From contig JAJQCL010000074.1 in assembly GCA_021202715.1 (NCBI GenBank), positions 1 to 7,735 on the forward strand: 7,735 nucleotides of DNA, written 5' to 3'. The first letter of the stretch is position 1; each line of letters begins with the position of its first letter. Shown piece by piece: positions 5,713 through 7,735 of this stretch. The notes under the pieces were generated by a model. That model was not told the origin of the DNA, did no database searches, and worked only from the letters and a program-made list of their open reading frames with translations. The DNA is from Lachnospiraceae bacterium (GTDB taxonomy: Bacteria > Bacillota > Clostridia > Lachnospirales > Lachnospiraceae). Made by a program: the position numbers and the translations under genes.

Positions 5713-7473
5713 TCACGGAAGCACCGGCAGAATCAGCGCGCTCCTGTACCGCTCATCGTGATAAACGCACTGTGCGCTCATCCGGGCCTCTCTCGAAGTT
5801 CCGATGGGCGCCGCGGTTCCCGGATTGATATCGTGGCGCGGGAAACTGCTGCTGGCCACAGCCAGACGGATCCGATGTCCCGGAGCAAAATACCAGGCCG
5901 TATTCCCCACGAAGATCTCATATTCAACCATCTCTCCCCGCCGGATCTTCTCCTCCTCAATCCTGCCATGTTCGCGCACCGCCTGCGGCGTCACGGTGTT
6001 TCGGTAGCGGGCGCGAACCGCCCCCTCCGTCACGTTATAAGAGCTTCCATCCGGAAAAACATCCGCCAGACGGCACATGAAGTCTACATCCTCCGCTGTG
6101 CTGATGGCATACAGCCGGACACGGACCGGACCGGCTACCGTCACCCCCTCTGACAGGATCGGCGTAGAATACACCAGGACATCCTCCCGCTCCTCAATGT
6201 CCCGATAATCCAGAATCTCCGGAGAATCCTCCAGTCGTTTCTGTCCCGGTTCCATCGGCTTTGTCGGGACAGGATGATCCGGATCATGCACATAGACGTC
6301 CGGCATCCCGTTACCCGTCGTTTCCTGAAGGATCCCGTTTCCCCGGGATGTGTTGGCGTAGCCGCGGCTGTTCAGATAGAGCCTCTGTTCCTCACACTCC
6401 GGCACCGGCCAGCAGGGTGCGCTGCGCCACTCATTCTTCTGCATGACAAAATAATGGACCGGATCCTCCCAGAACGACTCCAGCGGTTCATCCATCACAA
6501 AATGATTCATCCAGTGCAGCAGGCGGTCCCGGACATGCCAGTTCGCCCCGCTGTTTTCCTCACCGAACTCAAACGCTCCCACACGATGCGGCATCGCGGA
6601 GCCATGGTTCCAGGGACCCAGAATCAGGAACTGATTCTCCCGCATGCGCTCCGTCCCGCCGGAATCACGTGCAGCCATGTAATTATCGATCGTGGCATCC
6701 TTTAAAAAATCGCACCAGCCCGACAGATGAAACATCGGCAGATCCAAGCGTGAAAAATCAATGGGACGCCCCACAGATTTCCAGTATGCGTAATCTCCGA
6801 TGCAGCAGGCTGTATCGGCATATTCGTGAACCAGGGGAAAACCCGGTACATTCGCTGCAGGCGCCTCGGAGGCCGGTCGGTAACGCAGCTGTTCCGGAAG
6901 ATGATCCCGGTAATTATCCAGATACTGGTGGATATTCTCCTTCTCCTCCGCAACCAGCTTCATGTTCTCCAGCTGGCGCTTCGACTGGTTATACACCCAG
7001 TTCAGTTTATTGACCAGAGTCGCCGTGCCGCCCCAGTTGATATTAAAGGGCGCCCAGGACTGGCATTCCCAGGGAGCGATGGCGACTAAGTGAGGCGGAC
7101 GCAGGGATGCCGCCGCCAGCTGGGCAAATCCATGGTTTGACAGCCCCATCATGGCGACCTTTCCGTCGCTCCAGGGCTGGGCCGCCACCCACTCCACAGT
7201 GTCATAGCCGTCCTCAAATTCGTTCTTCCCGGTGGCGGTCAGCAATCCATCGGAGGTTCCCGTCCCCCGCTGATCCTGGAGCAGCACACAATACCCCGCT
7301 TCTACAAAGGACTCCGGGCGCAAAAGATCCGTCTCCGGCTTCGGCTGATTTTTATCATAGGGAAGACGGCAGACCAGAGTCGGATAGATTCCACTCTGAT
7401 CCGGGCAGAACAGGTTGGCATACAGAATGATCCCATCGCGCATGACAACAGGTATTTCATGATAGACTCTCAC
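5713..7473 (-). CDS. CocE/NonD family alpha/beta hydrolase (peptidase S15-like, X-Pro dipeptidyl-peptidase fold)
   Basis: With a GTG start at 7471-7473 the product has 586 residues. The family hydrolyses esters or amides, such as cocaine, beta-lactam-type acyl esters or X-Pro peptides. The N-terminus VRVYHEIPVVMRDGIILYANLF matches the usual family opening. GLSNHG holds the nucleophile Ser112, GWCDF the likely acid Asp255, and GPWNHG the catalytic His290. QDQRGTGTSDG (about 66-76) is the family segment before the nucleophile elbow. After about 430 comes the C-terminal jelly-roll domain (VTVAGPVRVRLY, GHRIRLAVASS). There is no signal peptide, so it is cytoplasmic. GTG is preferred because AGGAGG lies six bases upstream, whereas the in-frame ATG at 7522-7524 (603 residues) has none. 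It lies between the putative binding-protein gene and the GRE, suggesting it releases an acid, amine or alcohol from an imported substrate. The actual substrate is unknown. Confidence 0.9.
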   Translation of the reverse strand: MRVYHEIPVVMRDGIILYANLFCPDQSGIYPTLVCRLPYDKNQPKPETDLLRPESFVEAGYCVLLQDQRGTGTSDGLLTATGKNEFEDGYDTVEWVAAQPWSDGKVAMMGLSNHGFAQLAAASLRPPHLVAIAPWECQSWAPFNINWGGTATLVNKLNWVYNQSKRQLENMKLVAEEKENIHQYLDNYRDHLPEQLRYRPASEAPAANVPGFPLVHEYADTACCIGDYAYWKSVGRPIDFSRLDLPMFHLSGWCDFLKDATIDNYMAARDSGGTERMRENQFLILGPWNHGSAMPHRVGAFEFGEENSGANWHVRDRLLHWMNHFVMDEPLESFWEDPVHYFVMQKNEWRSAPCWPVPECEEQRLYLNSRGYANTSRGNGILQETTGNGMPDVYVHDPDHPVPTKPMEPGQKRLEDSPEILDYRDIEEREDVLVYSTPILSEGVTVAGPVRVRLYAISTAEDVDFMCRLADVFPDGSSYNVTEGAVRARYRNTVTPQAVREHGRIEEEKIRRGEMVEYEIFVGNTAWYFAPGHRIRLAVASSSFPRHDINPGTAAPIGTSREARMSAQCVYHDERYRSALILPVLP

Positions 7474-7479
7474 GCTTCG

Positions 7480-7485
7480 CCTCCT
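7480..7485 (-). promoter_or_regulatory. Ribosome binding site supporting a GTG start for the hydrolase
   Basis: The minus-strand AGGAGG is six bases from the GTG at 7471-7473. It decides between this GTG and the upstream ATG at 7522-7524, whose upstream sequence (CCCCCTCTAATCATCTAA) contains no Shine-Dalgarno match. Confidence 0.65.
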
Positions 7486-7488
7486 CGC

Positions 7489-7517
7489 GAACGGGGAAAT
7501 CCTGTCCTCCCCCGTTC
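7489..7517 (-). promoter_or_regulatory. Hairpin in the hydrolase leader, adjacent to the ribosome binding site
   Basis: On the minus strand, GAACGGGG (7510-7517) pairs perfectly with CCCCGTTC (7489-7496) across a 13-base loop. The stem ends three bases before the AGGAGG. It could influence access to the ribosome binding site or shield an mRNA end. No riboswitch class is recognised. Confidence 0.45.
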
Positions 7518-7535
7518 CCTTCATTTAGATGATTA

Positions 7536-7561
7536 GAGGGGGCAAAACAGTTTGCCCCCTC
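7536..7561 (-). terminator. Perfect 11-bp hairpin after the right-edge gene; partial terminator or mRNA-end stabiliser
   Basis: GAGGGGGCAAA pairs with TTTGCCCCCTC (7536-7546 with 7551-7561) around a 4-base loop. It lies 37 bases past the stop codon at 7599. On the minus strand it is followed by TAATCATCT rather than a T run, so full termination is doubtful. The plus-strand side (catggctttattt) is also weak. Such hairpins between a binding-protein gene and the next gene often limit read-through or protect the upstream message. Confidence 0.55.
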
Positions 7562-7598
7562 CATGGCTTTATTTCCCGCACACAATGTGCAGCGATTT

Positions 7599-7735
7599 CT
7601 ACTGATTAAACTCCGAAGTATAGGTCCAGTCACCGGGGAAGAGCCAGCCGCCGCAGCCCACCTGAACCGAACTGAGATCGATGCCTGTGGTCACCACGTA
7701 GGGAGTGATCTTTGTGCAGATGGCATAGTAGGGGA
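7599..7735 (-). CDS. C-terminal end of a probable ABC-transporter substrate-binding protein (partial)
   Basis: Only the last 44 residues are present, from PYYAICTKITPYVV to GDWTYTSEFNQ and a TAG stop at 7599-7601. The pattern fits the tail of family 5 (oligopeptide/dipeptide-type) solute-binding proteins: a P-x-Y-Y strand, a short hydrophobic segment, then a Gly-rich turn with GDW and an aromatic end. The fragment is too short to prove this. If correct, the full protein would be a lipoprotein or secreted receptor, with permease and ATPase genes upstream, outside the window. It is co-directional with the hydrolase and separated by about 125 bases holding two hairpins, so it may head the same operon and be expressed at a higher level. 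One cysteine pair region (VGCGGW) is noticeable but has no assigned role. Confidence 0.5.
   Translation of the reverse strand, partial: PYYAICTKITPYVVTTGIDLSSVQVGCGGWLFPGDWTYTSEFNQ

Overview
The window looks like part of a chromosome from an anaerobic Firmicute, most likely a gut-type Clostridia or Lachnospiraceae relative. The reasons are strong AGGAGG-type ribosome binding sites, an oxygen-sensitive glycyl radical enzyme (GRE) with its activase, an LCP-family cell-wall gene with a long charged cytoplasmic tail, and moderately high GC. The organism call is inference. All credible genes lie on the minus strand, so transcription runs from the right end of the window to the left.

Right to left: (1) 7599-7735 is the C-terminal end of a protein that is probably an ABC-transporter substrate-binding protein. 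A perfect hairpin follows it. (2) 5713-7473 is a CocE/NonD (peptidase S15-like) alpha/beta hydrolase with a visible Ser-Asp-His set and no signal peptide. (3) 3166-5586 is an 806-codon GRE gene interrupted by an in-frame TAG at 4675-4677, where relatives usually carry tyrosine. Both halves otherwise look intact, with a thiyl-radical Cys447 and radical Gly781. (4) 2226-3140 is the GRE-activating radical SAM enzyme, 25 bases downstream of the GRE. It ends at a strong intrinsic terminator (2122-2167). (5) 413-1954 is a LytR-CpsA-Psr (LCP) protein with its own near-consensus promoter (2071-2099) and intrinsic terminator (326-375). (6) 1-273 is the N-terminus of a polar, disordered-tail protein running off the left edge, possibly a membrane-anchored HtrA-type protease.

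Items 1-4 look like one catabolic cluster: uptake of a small substrate, hydrolysis in the cytoplasm, then radical cleavage, elimination or decarboxylation by the GRE. Items 5-6 are a separate cell-envelope group.

The points that most deserve follow-up are the amber codon inside the GRE, the Cys-Val-Asp active-site triplet where well-studied GRE eliminases have Cys-X-Glu, and the unassigned substrate of the hydrolase-GRE pair. No RNA genes, CRISPR arrays, insertion sequences or attachment sites were seen. No stretch longer than 300 bases lacks a gene.
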